Below, one piece after another: positions 31,062 through 39,794 of a DNA stretch of 64,000 bases. Position 1 is the stretch's first letter. The number at the start of each line of letters is the position of its first letter. Made by a program: the position numbers and the translations under genes. Origin of the DNA: Mesorhizobium sp. J8 (lineage in GTDB: Bacteria > Pseudomonadota > Alphaproteobacteria > Rhizobiales > Rhizobiaceae); the NCBI RefSeq assembly GCF_016591715.1, contig NZ_AP024109.1, forward strand, positions 1,302,001 to 1,366,000, written 5' to 3'. The notes beneath the pieces were generated by a model. It did not search any database. It was not told the DNA's origin and saw nothing but the letters and a program-made list of their open reading frames with translations.

Positions 31062-32594
31062 CTACGGCAACAAAACGAGCGCACCGCTGGTCCGGCGGGC
31101 TTCCAGGTCCCGGTGGGCGTCCGCTGCCTTGGCTAGGCTGTAAGCCACGGGCTGCGCAATCCTGACGGCGCGTTGGCGCAATGCCGCGAAGAAGCGGTCG
31201 ACATGCGGCGCGAGCTTCTCAGGGGTGTCGGTGTAATGCGAGTAATTGGGCCGCGAAAGGGTGATCGACCGGGAGGCGAACCGGTCGATGTCCCAACTGC
31301 CGACCGGCCCCGATGCCTGGCCGAAGCTGACCAGATGACCACGCACCGCAAGGGCCGCAAGTGAACCGGCGAATGTGTCGGCGCCGACGGCGTCATAGAT
31401 GACGTCGGCGCCCGCGCCGGCGGTCAGCCGTATGACCGCCTCGCTGAAATCCTCGCGGGAGTAGACGATGATATGGTGCGCGCCGAGGCGCTCCACGATG
31501 CGCGCCTTGTCGTCGCTCGACACGGTTGCGATCACGGTAGCGCCGAGATGGCGCGCCCATTGCACCAGCAACTGGCCGATGCCGCCGGCGGCGGCGTGGA
31601 CGAGCACGACCTCGCCCGGCCGGACCGCATGGACTTCATGCAGCAGGAAGCTGGCCGACACGCCTTTCAGCAGGCTCGCGGCGGCGGTCTCGTCCGATAT
31701 GTCGTCCGACAGGCGCACCAAGAGGTCGGCCGTCATGTTGCGGCGCTCGGCATAAGCGCCGACCGGCGGGCAGGCATAGGCGACGCGATCGCCGACCGAC
31801 AGGCCCGAGATCGCCGGACCCATGGCCTCGATCACACCCGCCGCCTCCATGCCGGGCACGCCGGGCGGTTGCAGGAGATCGAAAAAGCCGGTGCGGCAAT
31901 AGACGTCGATGAAGTTGACGCCGATCGCCGTATGGCGGATGCGCACCTCGTTGGGCGCCGGCGGCGGCAATGCGATGTCCTTCAGCTGCAGCACGTCCGG
32001 CCCGCCATAGCGCTCGACGAGGATCGCGCGCGTCGTTTCCTTCGCGCCCAAGGGCGGTGCGAGGATCGACGGCGTTGGGATCGAGCGGGGTGCGACGCTT
32101 GTCGGCCCCGGAGGCATGATTGCCGGCACCGGCCTTGCCTCGGGCGTGGGAACGTCTCGGCGTCCGAGGAGATTGCGGATCGCGGCAAAGCCGGCGCGGT
32201 AGATGTCTTCGGCGACCAGCTTCACCAACTCGTCGCGGCGATGTGCCGGCGGGTGGAATTCGGAGCGCCACTCCCAGAAGGTGGCGTTGCCGTCGGTCAC
32301 AGGCTTCAGCCTTATCGACGCGACATAGCCCATCAACGGCAGCGGCGCTTCGAGCAGGCAGTAGCTCAGCCGGCGATCCTTGTCGGAGAGCGCCAGAAGC
32401 TGCTCGCGCAGTTCTCCGCCGTCTGCCAGGCGGAAATGACGCACGGCGCCGACCGCGTCGGCCGGCTCGCCGCCGTCGATCTCGCTCGACGCGATGGCCG
32501 GGTGCCAGCGGTCGTGGCCGTTGAAATCGCGCAGGATTGCCCAGACCTCCTCGATCGGGGCATTGATGATCGTGCTCTGGCGGACCTCGACCAT
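31062..32594 (-). CDS. SRPBCC domain fused to quinone-oxidoreductase-type medium-chain reductase
   Basis: 510 residues. Residues 1-145 are an SRPBCC (START/polyketide-cyclase-like) fold: INAPIEEVWAILRDFNGHDRWHP and a terminal helix DIYRAGFAAIRNLL. A Pro-rich linker (about 148-185) leads to a complete zinc-independent medium-chain reductase of the QOR type (about 186-510): GVNFIDVYCRTGFF, PGMEAAGVIEAMG, HAAAGGIGQLLVQWA for NADPH, and GADVIYDAVGADTF. QORs reduce quinones or enones with NADPH. The SRPBCC part is clearly related to the adjacent stand-alone protein. The fusion suggests that a hydrophobic ligand binder hands substrate to the reductase; that is inference. Ten bp after the SRPBCC gene, same strand. 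Confidence 0.87.
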   Translation of the reverse strand: MVEVRQSTIINAPIEEVWAILRDFNGHDRWHPAIASSEIDGGEPADAVGAVRHFRLADGGELREQLLALSDKDRRLSYCLLEAPLPLMGYVASIRLKPVTDGNATFWEWRSEFHPPAHRRDELVKLVAEDIYRAGFAAIRNLLGRRDVPTPEARPVPAIMPPGPTSVAPRSIPTPSILAPPLGAKETTRAILVERYGGPDVLQLKDIALPPPAPNEVRIRHTAIGVNFIDVYCRTGFFDLLQPPGVPGMEAAGVIEAMGPAISGLSVGDRVAYACPPVGAYAERRNMTADLLVRLSDDISDETAAASLLKGVSASFLLHEVHAVRPGEVVLVHAAAGGIGQLLVQWARHLGATVIATVSSDDKARIVERLGAHHIIVYSREDFSEAVIRLTAGAGADVIYDAVGADTFAGSLAALAVRGHLVSFGQASGPVGSWDIDRFASRSITLSRPNYSHYTDTPEKLAPHVDRFFAALRQRAVRIAQPVAYSLAKAADAHRDLEARRTSGALVLLP

Positions 32595-32604
32595 TGGCGG
32601 CGGA

Positions 32605-33042
32605 TCAGCGCCCGAAGCGCTGCTTCAGCGCGGTGAACGCGGCCTGGAACACGCCGTTGCCGATCTGCTGCGTCAGCGCCGCCTCGCGGCCGGGGGCGCA
32701 ATCGAACTCCGCCTGCCATTCGGCCAGGGTCAAATTGCCGTCGGTTATCGGCGTCAGCGACAAGGTGGCGACATAGTTCTCCACCGGCATCGGGCTTTCC
32801 AGGATCGCATAGCTGCAGGATAGGTCGTAGTCCGACAGCGCCAGCAGTTTTTCGCGGATGCGTCCGCCGTCCTTGAGCGTGAAGTTGCGGATGCAGCCGA
32901 TCCGGTCGGCATGCGCGTTCTGCTCGATGCGGCTCTCGGCCACGAAAGGCGCCCAGCCCGGCAAGCCGTTGAAGTCGCGCACGATTTTCCAGACGTCCGC
33001 GGCCGGGGCCGGGATGACCGAGGAGACATAGACCTTGGTCAT
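32605..33042 (-). CDS. SRPBCC-family ligand-binding protein
   Basis: 145 residues from MTKVYVSSVIPAP. Pattern VSSVIPAPAADVWKIVRDF, REKLLALSDYDLSCSYAI and the long C-terminal helix ending AFTALKQRFGR fit the MxaD-like SRPBCC group, which binds hydrophobic ligands in a deep cavity. It shares the LREQ/IREKLLALSD block, the (S/T)DGN segment and the terminal helix with the N-terminal domain of the next gene, so one arose from the other by duplication. Function unknown. It is the promoter-proximal gene of this pair. Confidence 0.85.
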   Translation of the reverse strand: MTKVYVSSVIPAPAADVWKIVRDFNGLPGWAPFVAESRIEQNAHADRIGCIRNFTLKDGGRIREKLLALSDYDLSCSYAILESPMPVENYVATLSLTPITDGNLTLAEWQAEFDCAPGREAALTQQIGNGVFQAAFTALKQRFGR

Positions 33043-33110
33043 GCTTGGGAGCCGGCTGTGAGCATGCGCGTATGCATTGTCTCGCGCCGCGCCGGATCGC
33101 CTCCCACTCC

Positions 33111-33155
33111 GTCGAGCTTCGCTCGACACCTCTCCCCCGATCGACGGGGAAGAGG
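33111..33155. repeat. GC-rich double-hairpin intergenic repeat
   Basis: GTCGAGC-TTC-GCTCGAC is followed by CCTCTCCCC...GGGGAAGAGG, two adjacent hairpins of the kind often scattered through rhizobial intergenic DNA. It lies between the flotillin stop and the SRPBCC start (both minus strand). Confidence 0.55.
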
Positions 33156-33189
33156 AAGGGCGCGAACCGTCCGCGACGGGCTCCTCACC

Positions 33190-35394
33190 TCAATGGTCGC
33201 GGTCGTCATCATCGTCCTTGGCGGTCTTGGCCTTGCCCTTCCCATGTCCTTCTTGTCGCTTGTCGCGGGCGAGGTTCGAAATGTCCTTGGCGTCGCGCAA
33301 CACATCCGTCATCCGTCCGAGCGAGCCGCCCTCGATGCCGATCTCCTTCATCAGATTGTCGATCATCGGCGCCTGCACCCGGTAGCGCAGCGCCGAATCG
33401 ATCACCTCGTCGGTGACGTTGCGGTTACCGCCCGGTCCGCCATTGATGCCGTCGACATGCAGGATCTTGATGCCGTCGATCTTCTCCATCGGCTTGACGC
33501 TCTCGCGGATGATGCCTTCCATGTGATCGAGCAACTTGCCGCGCAGGCGGCCGGCGCGCGCCTCGCTGGAGAGCAGGTTCTCCGCCTCGTTGATCTGGCG
33601 ATGGCCGTTCGCGTCGACCTCATAGCGCTGGGCGGCGGCAAGGGCATGGATCTTCTCCGCTTCCGCCGCGGCAACGGCCGCGATCTTCTGCGCCTCCGCC
33701 AGGCTCTTCGCGGCCTTCATCTCGGCCTCGGCGGCGGCCGTCACACGAAGGGCCTCGCGCTCCGCCTCGCGTTGAGCGGCGATCAGGTCGGTCAGCTTGC
33801 GGCGCTCGGCGATCTCGCGTTCGCGGGCGGTCAGGGCCTGTTCCTCGGCCTGGACGGCCTTGGCGCGAACGGCTTCCGAAGCGGCGATGGCGGAGGAGCG
33901 TTCCTGCGTCTTCTTGGCGATGTCGATGGCCTTCTGGATTTCGGCGATCTCGACCTTCTGGTCGCGGTCGACGGCGAGCTGGCGCAGCTCGCGCTCCTTG
34001 ACGAGCTTGGCTTCCTCGATGCCGCGCTCGGTGGTGATGCGCGCCCGCTCCACCTCCTCGGCCGCTGCGATCTCGGCTTCCTCGAAGGCCTGGCGCTTGG
34101 CGATCTGCAGCGCTTCGAGGTGGCGCTCCCTGTCGATCCGCACCTCGTCGATAGCGCGTTCCTGCTCGATGCGCGCGGTCTCGGTCGCCTGGTTCTCGAC
34201 GATCTCGGCGCGGCGCTTCTCCGCCTCCGCCCTGGTCACCTCGAGCGCCTTTTCGGCCAAAGCGATCTGGCGCTCGAGCTCGGCGATCTCGAGCGACTTC
34301 TTGCGTTCGATCTCAAGCCCGCTCTGCGCGCCCTCGCGCTCGATGCGCGCCTTCTCCAGCGCAAGTCCGAGAGCGATCTGCTCGCGCTCGGTCAATTCGC
34401 GCATCTTCATCTCGGCCTCGTCGAGCGCGCGGCGGCGCGCGATCTCGCGGCGTTGCGTGTCTTCCTCGCTGCGGATGCGTTCCTCGGTGATGCTGCGTTC
34501 CTGGGCGAGGCGCGATTTCTCGACCGCCTCGCGCGCGGAAAGCTGCGCCTGTTCGGCCTCCTGGTCGCGCACGGCCCGTTCCCTGGCGAGCTCGGAGCGC
34601 TGCGCGGCGCGCCGTATCTCGACTTCGCGTTCCTGTTCGAGGCGCGCATATTCGGTATCGCGCTCGATCTCCAGCACCTTGCGCTGCGTGTCGAGGTTCT
34701 GGTTGCGGATATCGACCAAAGTGCGCTGCTCGATCTCGTTGCGCATGCGGCGGCGGGTCTCGATGGATTCCGTCAGCTGCGTCAGGCCCTCCGCATCGAA
34801 GGCGTTGGACGGGTCGAAATATTCAAGGCTGGTCTGGTCGAGATCGACGATGGCGACGCTTTCCAGCTCGAGCCCGTTGGCGGCCAGCGAATCCGAGGCA
34901 AGCGCCCGGACCTTCTCGGCATAGTCGCCGCGCAGCTCATGCATCTCTTCCAGCGTCATCTGCGCGGCGACGGTGCGCATGGCGCCGGCGAACTTGCCTT
35001 CCAGCAATTCGCGCAGGCTGTCGGGCTGCAACGTGCGGCGGCCGAGCGTCTGCGCCGCGGCGGCGACGAACTCGCGGCTTGCGCCGACCCGGACGAAGAA
35101 CTCCGCGATGAGGTCGACGCGCATGCGATTCCTGGTGATCAGCGCCAGCGCGTCCTCTCGGCGCACCTCGATGCGCAGCACGTTCATGTTGACCGGGGTG
35201 ATCTCATGCAGGACGGGGATGACGAAGGCGCCCCCATTCACCACCACCTTCTCGCCCAGGAAGCCGGTGCGCACGAATGCCGTCTCCTTCGTCGAGCGGC
35301 GATAGAGCCACCGCAGAATGTAGACGGCGATCACCACCACGACCGCGGCGACGATCAGCCACAACAGGAAAGCGCCAAAGCTCTGCGCGTCCAT
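33190..35394 (-). CDS. Flotillin-like SPFH-domain protein with extended coiled coil
   Basis: 734 residues. One transmembrane helix (about 8-28, FLLWLIVAAVVVVIAVYIL) anchors an SPFH/band-7 domain (about 30-205: RTGFLGEKVVVNGGAFVIPVL is its start; DLIAEFFVRV and LESVAIVDLDQTSLEYF follow). Residues about 210-610 form a near-continuous Glu/Arg/Ala-rich coiled coil, then GRLRGKLLDHMEGIIRESVKPMEKIDGIKIL, the flotillin C-terminal oligomerisation region, and a charged DDDDDRDH tail. This is the YqiK/flotillin type that scaffolds membrane microdomains. The coiled coil is longer than in the roughly 500-residue flotillins I know. It lies 81 bp after the LivF/Tm-1 gene, same strand; no NfeD partner is beside it. 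Confidence 0.9.
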   Translation of the reverse strand: MDAQSFGAFLLWLIVAAVVVVIAVYILRWLYRRSTKETAFVRTGFLGEKVVVNGGAFVIPVLHEITPVNMNVLRIEVRREDALALITRNRMRVDLIAEFFVRVGASREFVAAAAQTLGRRTLQPDSLRELLEGKFAGAMRTVAAQMTLEEMHELRGDYAEKVRALASDSLAANGLELESVAIVDLDQTSLEYFDPSNAFDAEGLTQLTESIETRRRMRNEIEQRTLVDIRNQNLDTQRKVLEIERDTEYARLEQEREVEIRRAAQRSELARERAVRDQEAEQAQLSAREAVEKSRLAQERSITEERIRSEEDTQRREIARRRALDEAEMKMRELTEREQIALGLALEKARIEREGAQSGLEIERKKSLEIAELERQIALAEKALEVTRAEAEKRRAEIVENQATETARIEQERAIDEVRIDRERHLEALQIAKRQAFEEAEIAAAEEVERARITTERGIEEAKLVKERELRQLAVDRDQKVEIAEIQKAIDIAKKTQERSSAIAASEAVRAKAVQAEEQALTAREREIAERRKLTDLIAAQREAEREALRVTAAAEAEMKAAKSLAEAQKIAAVAAAEAEKIHALAAAQRYEVDANGHRQINEAENLLSSEARAGRLRGKLLDHMEGIIRESVKPMEKIDGIKILHVDGINGGPGGNRNVTDEVIDSALRYRVQAPMIDNLMKEIGIEGGSLGRMTDVLRDAKDISNLARDKRQEGHGKGKAKTAKDDDDDRDH

Positions 35395-35475
35395 GATTTA
35401 TTCTCCCCTACAAAATCCGGCCGGCGCCAGGCGCCAATTGAAAGATCCGTCCGCCGTCAGGTAAAGCCCAATTCG

Positions 35476-37695
35476 TCATGCCCGCCTCTGCAGCTTCGGG
35501 CCGATCGCGTGGAAAGCGCTGATCACCGCATCGACGAAAGCCGTGTCGTTGATGTGGGCGCGCACCCGCTCGACATGGCGCAGCGACGTCCGGCGAACGG
35601 TCTTTTCGATCGCTTCGAACAGCGCGTTGTCGGCTTCCGGGTCATGAAAGGGTTGGCCGGGCGCGTCGAGCATCGAGACGCCGCCTTCGGGCAGCAGGAA
35701 GCGCACTGGGCCGTTCATGGCATTGAGCCGCGCGCCGATCCATTCGCCGAAAGCGCGGTTCTCGTCGCGCGTCGTGCGCATCAGCGTGACGTTGGGATTG
35801 TGGATGACGAACTTGCGGCCGCGGAACTTCTCCGGCACGGTCTCGCGCGGACCGAAATTGACCATGTCCAGCGCTCCCGTCGATCCGACATAGGGAAGTC
35901 CGCTGCGGATGGCGGCACCAAAGCGGTCCTCGGTCGCCGGGAACACGCCGCCGACGATCATGTCGGCCACCTCGGTCGTGGTGAGATCTAGGAAGGCCGA
36001 CAGCAGGCGCGAGTCGCCGAGATTTTCCATGGCGCGCCCGCCGATGCCGGTGGCGTGGAAGACGAGGCAGTCATAGTCGGCCTCAAGCCGCTTCGTCACT
36101 GCCTGCACGGCCGGCGTGGTCACGCCGAACATGGTGATGCCGACCGCCGGCCGCGCGAGCTTGCGTTTTGCTTCCCACGCTTCGGCATTGGGCAACTGCG
36201 CAACCATGCCGGCCATGGCGTGCGCCGCATTGGCAAGCACCCGCTCGGTGATGGAGTTCAGTCCCTGAACGTCGGCGACGGAATGGAACATCATGATGTC
36301 GGCGCCGCCGACATATTTGGCGACGTCGCCCGCCGCCACCGTCGACACCATCAGCTTGGGGATGCCGACCGGCAGGACCCGCATGCCGGCCGTGGCCAGC
36401 GTCGTGCCGCCGGAGCCGCCGGCCGAGATGACGCCGCCGATGCGCGGCTCCCGTTCGATCCAGCGCGCGAAGGCCTCCGCCATGGCGCTGACTGAGCCGC
36501 CGCGATCGTCGGTGAAGACCGCGGACGACCCGCGGATGTGCATGCCGGCCACCTGCATGGCGGGCACGTCCGCGCTCGCCGGTTTGCCCGATGTCGACAG
36601 GTCGACCGTGCGGACCGGAACGCCGAGCGACTTCAGGCGCTCGGCGATGAAGCGCAGCTCCTTGCCCTTGGTGTCGAAGGTGCCGGCGACCAGCACCGTT
36701 CTGCCGATGCGCTCGGCGAACGGCATGGCGAAGACCTTCTTAGGATCTTCCTGCGGCAAGTTCTTCGAGACGGCCGCCTGGCGCAGTTCGGTGACAGGCA
36801 CGTTCCAGCGGTTGGGCAATTCGGTGACCGGACGGTAGACGCCGTCGTGCACCGCCGGTTCGTCCGACCCGGCCGCCGCGCGGTCGACGCGATAGACGGC
36901 CGCCAGTTGCTCCTTTGCCTGGGCCGCTTCCGCTGGCGTGACGGGCGCTTCCTCGGCATGACGTCCAACGCCGAGCAGCCGCTGCTGCAGGTCGCGGTCG
37001 GCGGCAAGTGCTGCCGCTTCCATCAGCCGGTTGATGCGACCGTTGACCATGATCGCGACCTGGCTGGAGACGGCGGTCGCCACGCCGATATTCTGCTCGA
37101 TGACGAGCACGGCCATCTCGCCGTCCGCGGCAAGGTCGACCAGCATCTTTTCGACCTGGTCGACGATGATTGGCGCCAGGCCTTCGGTCGGTTCGTCCAT
37201 CACCAGGAGCTTTGGGTCGCTGAGCAGCGCGCGCGAGATGGCGAGCATCTGCTGCTCGCCCCCCGAGAGCTGCGATCCGCCGTTGTGGCGGCGCTCCGCC
37301 AGGCGCGGGAAGGTCTGGTAGACGCGCTCGACGGTCCAGCTCGCATCCCGCCGATTGCCGGCAGCCAGCCGCAGATGCTCGTCGACGGTCAGGCTTGGCC
37401 AGACGCGGCGTCCTTGCGGGACATAGCCGATGCCGAGGCGATGGATCTCGTGTGGTTCGAGCGCGGTGATCTCGCGGCCGTCGAAGCGGATCGAGCCTGA
37501 GCGCGCGCGCTTTAATCCGACGATGGTGTTGCACAACGTCGATTTGCCCATGCCGTTGCGGCCGACCACGGAGAGCACGCCGCTCTCCAGCGTCAGCGAA
37601 ATCCCCTGCAGCGCATGGCTCTCGCCATAGAAGACCTGCAGGTCCTCTATCTTCAGCACCGCCCTAGGGCTTTTGCCGGCGGAGCGTTCAGCCAT
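35476..37695 (-). CDS. LivF-type ATPase fused to Tm-1-like (UPF0261) domain
   Basis: 739 residues. Residues about 12-245 are a complete LivF-type ATPase: Walker A GRNGMGKST, signature LSGGEQQML, Walker B LLVMDEPTEG, and the LivF-like GYVPQGRRVWPSLT. A linker (about 250-325) leads to a Tm-1-like domain (about 330-735; PF06792): VLVAGTFDTKGKELRFI, ISAGGSGGTTLATAGMRVLP, DIMMFHSVADVQGLN, and GVTTPAVQ and VFHATGIGGRAMENL segments. Tm-1 is the tomato protein that inhibits tobamovirus replication; bacterial members have no assigned reaction. Fusion to a transporter ATPase suggests that the domain acts on the imported solute or regulates uptake. Overlaps the LivG gene by 8 bp; last gene of its operon. 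The reading frame is continuous, so the fusion is real in this sequence. Confidence 0.9.
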   Translation of the reverse strand: MAERSAGKSPRAVLKIEDLQVFYGESHALQGISLTLESGVLSVVGRNGMGKSTLCNTIVGLKRARSGSIRFDGREITALEPHEIHRLGIGYVPQGRRVWPSLTVDEHLRLAAGNRRDASWTVERVYQTFPRLAERRHNGGSQLSGGEQQMLAISRALLSDPKLLVMDEPTEGLAPIIVDQVEKMLVDLAADGEMAVLVIEQNIGVATAVSSQVAIMVNGRINRLMEAAALAADRDLQQRLLGVGRHAEEAPVTPAEAAQAKEQLAAVYRVDRAAAGSDEPAVHDGVYRPVTELPNRWNVPVTELRQAAVSKNLPQEDPKKVFAMPFAERIGRTVLVAGTFDTKGKELRFIAERLKSLGVPVRTVDLSTSGKPASADVPAMQVAGMHIRGSSAVFTDDRGGSVSAMAEAFARWIEREPRIGGVISAGGSGGTTLATAGMRVLPVGIPKLMVSTVAAGDVAKYVGGADIMMFHSVADVQGLNSITERVLANAAHAMAGMVAQLPNAEAWEAKRKLARPAVGITMFGVTTPAVQAVTKRLEADYDCLVFHATGIGGRAMENLGDSRLLSAFLDLTTTEVADMIVGGVFPATEDRFGAAIRSGLPYVGSTGALDMVNFGPRETVPEKFRGRKFVIHNPNVTLMRTTRDENRAFGEWIGARLNAMNGPVRFLLPEGGVSMLDAPGQPFHDPEADNALFEAIEKTVRRTSLRHVERVRAHINDTAFVDAVISAFHAIGPKLQRRA

Positions 37696-38473
37696 GCTTG
37701 CCTCCGAGATAGATCTGCTGGACCTCCGGATCGGCCTCGATTTCCTGCGGCGTGCCTTCCTTGAACAGATGCCCGTTATGCATCATCGACACATAGTCCG
37801 CCACGCGCAGTGCGACATCGAGATCGTGTTCGATGATGATAAAGCCGATATGCTTCGGCAGCGCGTTGAGGATGGCGATGAGATCGCGCCGCTCGGTCGG
37901 CGAAAGACCCGCCGCCGGCTCGTCGAACAGGATGAAGCGCGGCGCGCCGGCGAGCGCCAGCGCGATTTCCAGCTGGCGCTGCTGGCCGTGGCTCAGCGTC
38001 GCCACCAGCGCGTCGCGATGAGCTTCGAGATGGACCGCCTCGAGGATCGATCGCGCCTGCACCATGTTGACGTCGTCGGCGGCCGGCCGCAGCAGCGAAA
38101 AGCGCCGGCGCGAGACACCCCGGCAGGCGAGAAAGATGGAGTCGAGGACCGACAAGCCCTTGAACAGTTGCGAGATCTGATAGGTGCGGCGCAGGCCGCG
38201 CCGGATGCGCTCATGCGGCGGCAGGTCGGTGATGTCCTCCCCGAAGAAGCGGATGCGTCCGGCGGTCGGCAGGAAGTCGCCGGTCACGGCGTTGAACAGC
38301 GTGGTCTTGCCTGCGCCGTTGGAGCCGAGGACCGCGCGCCGTTCGCCGGCCGCGATCCTCATGTCGATGCCCGAGAGCGCCACCAGCGCCCCGAAATGCC
38401 GCGCCACGCCATCGAGCTCCAGCGCGTAGGCGCCGGAGCTCTGCAGACGGTTCGCGGCCAGGTTTTCGGTCAC
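37688..38473 (-). CDS. livG: Branched-chain-type ABC transporter ATP-binding protein (LivG family), second island
   Basis: 261 residues. Walker A VLGSNGAGKTT, RRTYQISQLFKGLSV after the Q-loop as in LivG, signature region LSHGQQRQLEIA (an HGQQ variant of LSGGQQ that is frequent in LivG proteins), Walker B FILFDEPAAGLSP, and the C-terminal IYLGG. It pairs with the LivF/Tm-1 fusion downstream, which starts inside its last codons. Begins 24 bp after the binding-protein gene. Confidence 0.92.
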   Translation of the reverse strand: MTENLAANRLQSSGAYALELDGVARHFGALVALSGIDMRIAAGERRAVLGSNGAGKTTLFNAVTGDFLPTAGRIRFFGEDITDLPPHERIRRGLRRTYQISQLFKGLSVLDSIFLACRGVSRRRFSLLRPAADDVNMVQARSILEAVHLEAHRDALVATLSHGQQRQLEIALALAGAPRFILFDEPAAGLSPTERRDLIAILNALPKHIGFIIIEHDLDVALRVADYVSMMHNGHLFKEGTPQEIEADPEVQQIYLGGKHG

Positions 38474-38497
38474 TGACGATGCTCTTGGCGCGTGCGA

Positions 38498-39739
38498 TTA
38501 CGGGCAGCTTGGATTGTCGCGGTTGACCGCGCCGAGCTTCATGAACTCGTCCTCCGGAATGCCGAGCGTCTGGTTGACCTGCGGCACGACCTTGACCAGC
38601 TTGTTCAGAAGGTTGCCGTCCGAACCTTCGGTGACCTCGGTCAGGAAGATGTCGGCGATCGCGTTGCGGTTCTTGTCGAGCGACACCTTTCCGGTCGGCG
38701 TGTCGAAGGACAGTTTCGACAAGGCCTCGCGCAGTTTCTTGCCGCCGTCGGAAACGTCGCCTCCGACCTGATCGAGCGCCAGCAGCGTCGCCTTCATGTT
38801 CACATAATAGCCGTGGGCGAAGAGCGACGGCGAGGGGAAGGCGCCCGGCTGCTTGGCATAGGCCGCGACGAACGACTTCCAGGCCGGCGCGTCATTGGTG
38901 TCGGCGGTCGGGCCCGCCGAGGGCGTGCCCTTCAGCACGTCGCGCAGCTTGCCTTTCGAGGTCAGCACGGTCTGGTCGACGGTGATCGAGCCGCCGATCA
39001 GCGGAGCCGTGCCGCCGGCCTGCTGGTATTGGGTCAGGAAGTTGACGGCATCGGCGCCGCCGAGCGCCACATAGATGGCGTCGACATCCTCGGGGATCGC
39101 CGCGATGACGGAGGAGAAGTCCTTGTTGCCGATCGGCACCCAGGATTTCGACGGTACGTGCCCGCCGGCCTTGCAGAACTCGGCCATGAAGCCGAAGACC
39201 TGCGTGTAGGGGAAGGAGTAATCCTCGGCGACGGTGGCGACCTTCTTGTAGCCCTTGTCGTTGAAGGCATAGGTGCCGAGGCCGGCCATCCACTGCGCCC
39301 CGTCGGTGGAGAAGCGGAAGAAGTTCTCGGCCGGATTGCGCAGCGTCGTGTCCTGCGCGGCCGAGGTGCCGTTGATGAACGTCACGTCGGGCTTGGTCTT
39401 GGCATAGTCCTTGACGGCGAGGCCCTCGTCGCCCGAAAGCGGGCCGACCAGCACCTTCACGCCGTCCTGCTCGACCAGCTTGCGCGCCGCGCGCACGGCG
39501 CTGTCGGGCGAGGCGTCGGAGGAGCCCTTGACGATCTCGATCTTCTTGCCGGCGACGGTGCCGTTGGTTTCGGCGACCGCCGTCATGGCGCCGCGTTCGC
39601 CGTCCTCGCCAAGCACCGTGAACGGTCCTTCGAAGGTGGCGAGCAGGCCGATCTTGATGGTGTCGTCGGCGGCGAGCGCCATCGAAGGCGCGGTCAGCCC
39701 GGTGAACAGTGCCAGGGCCAGCAATGTACGTCTATGCAT
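38498..39739 (-). CDS. ABC transporter substrate-binding protein, second Liv island
   Basis: 413 residues from MHRRTLLALALF. Signal peptide to about residue 23 (ALFTGLTAPSMALA), then DDTIKIGLLATFEGPFTVLGEDGERG, the start of the type I periplasmic-binding fold. Later FINGTSAAQDTTLRNPAENFFRFSTDG and TYAFNDKGYKKVATVAEDYSF match the LivK-like and aromatic-acid-binding groups. It should capture the island's solute in the periplasm. An in-frame upstream ATG gives a non-signal-like start and is rejected. Substrate unknown; the FAH and alpha/beta hydrolase genes of the operon point to a ring-cleavage or diketo-acid type compound. Confidence 0.88.
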   Translation of the reverse strand: MHRRTLLALALFTGLTAPSMALAADDTIKIGLLATFEGPFTVLGEDGERGAMTAVAETNGTVAGKKIEIVKGSSDASPDSAVRAARKLVEQDGVKVLVGPLSGDEGLAVKDYAKTKPDVTFINGTSAAQDTTLRNPAENFFRFSTDGAQWMAGLGTYAFNDKGYKKVATVAEDYSFPYTQVFGFMAEFCKAGGHVPSKSWVPIGNKDFSSVIAAIPEDVDAIYVALGGADAVNFLTQYQQAGGTAPLIGGSITVDQTVLTSKGKLRDVLKGTPSAGPTADTNDAPAWKSFVAAYAKQPGAFPSPSLFAHGYYVNMKATLLALDQVGGDVSDGGKKLREALSKLSFDTPTGKVSLDKNRNAIADIFLTEVTEGSDGNLLNKLVKVVPQVNQTLGIPEDEFMKLGAVNRDNPSCP

Positions 39740-39794
39740 CCTCGGTTCCTCCCATTGAATTGATTGATCTGCGGTGCTCATCCTGCGTCGGCCG

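Noticed and set aside
32911..35991. 1026-residue plus-strand frame
   Set aside because: Antisense image of the flotillin coiled coil (Leu/Asp/Arg repeats); the minus-strand gene has TM, SPFH and flotillin C-terminal features.
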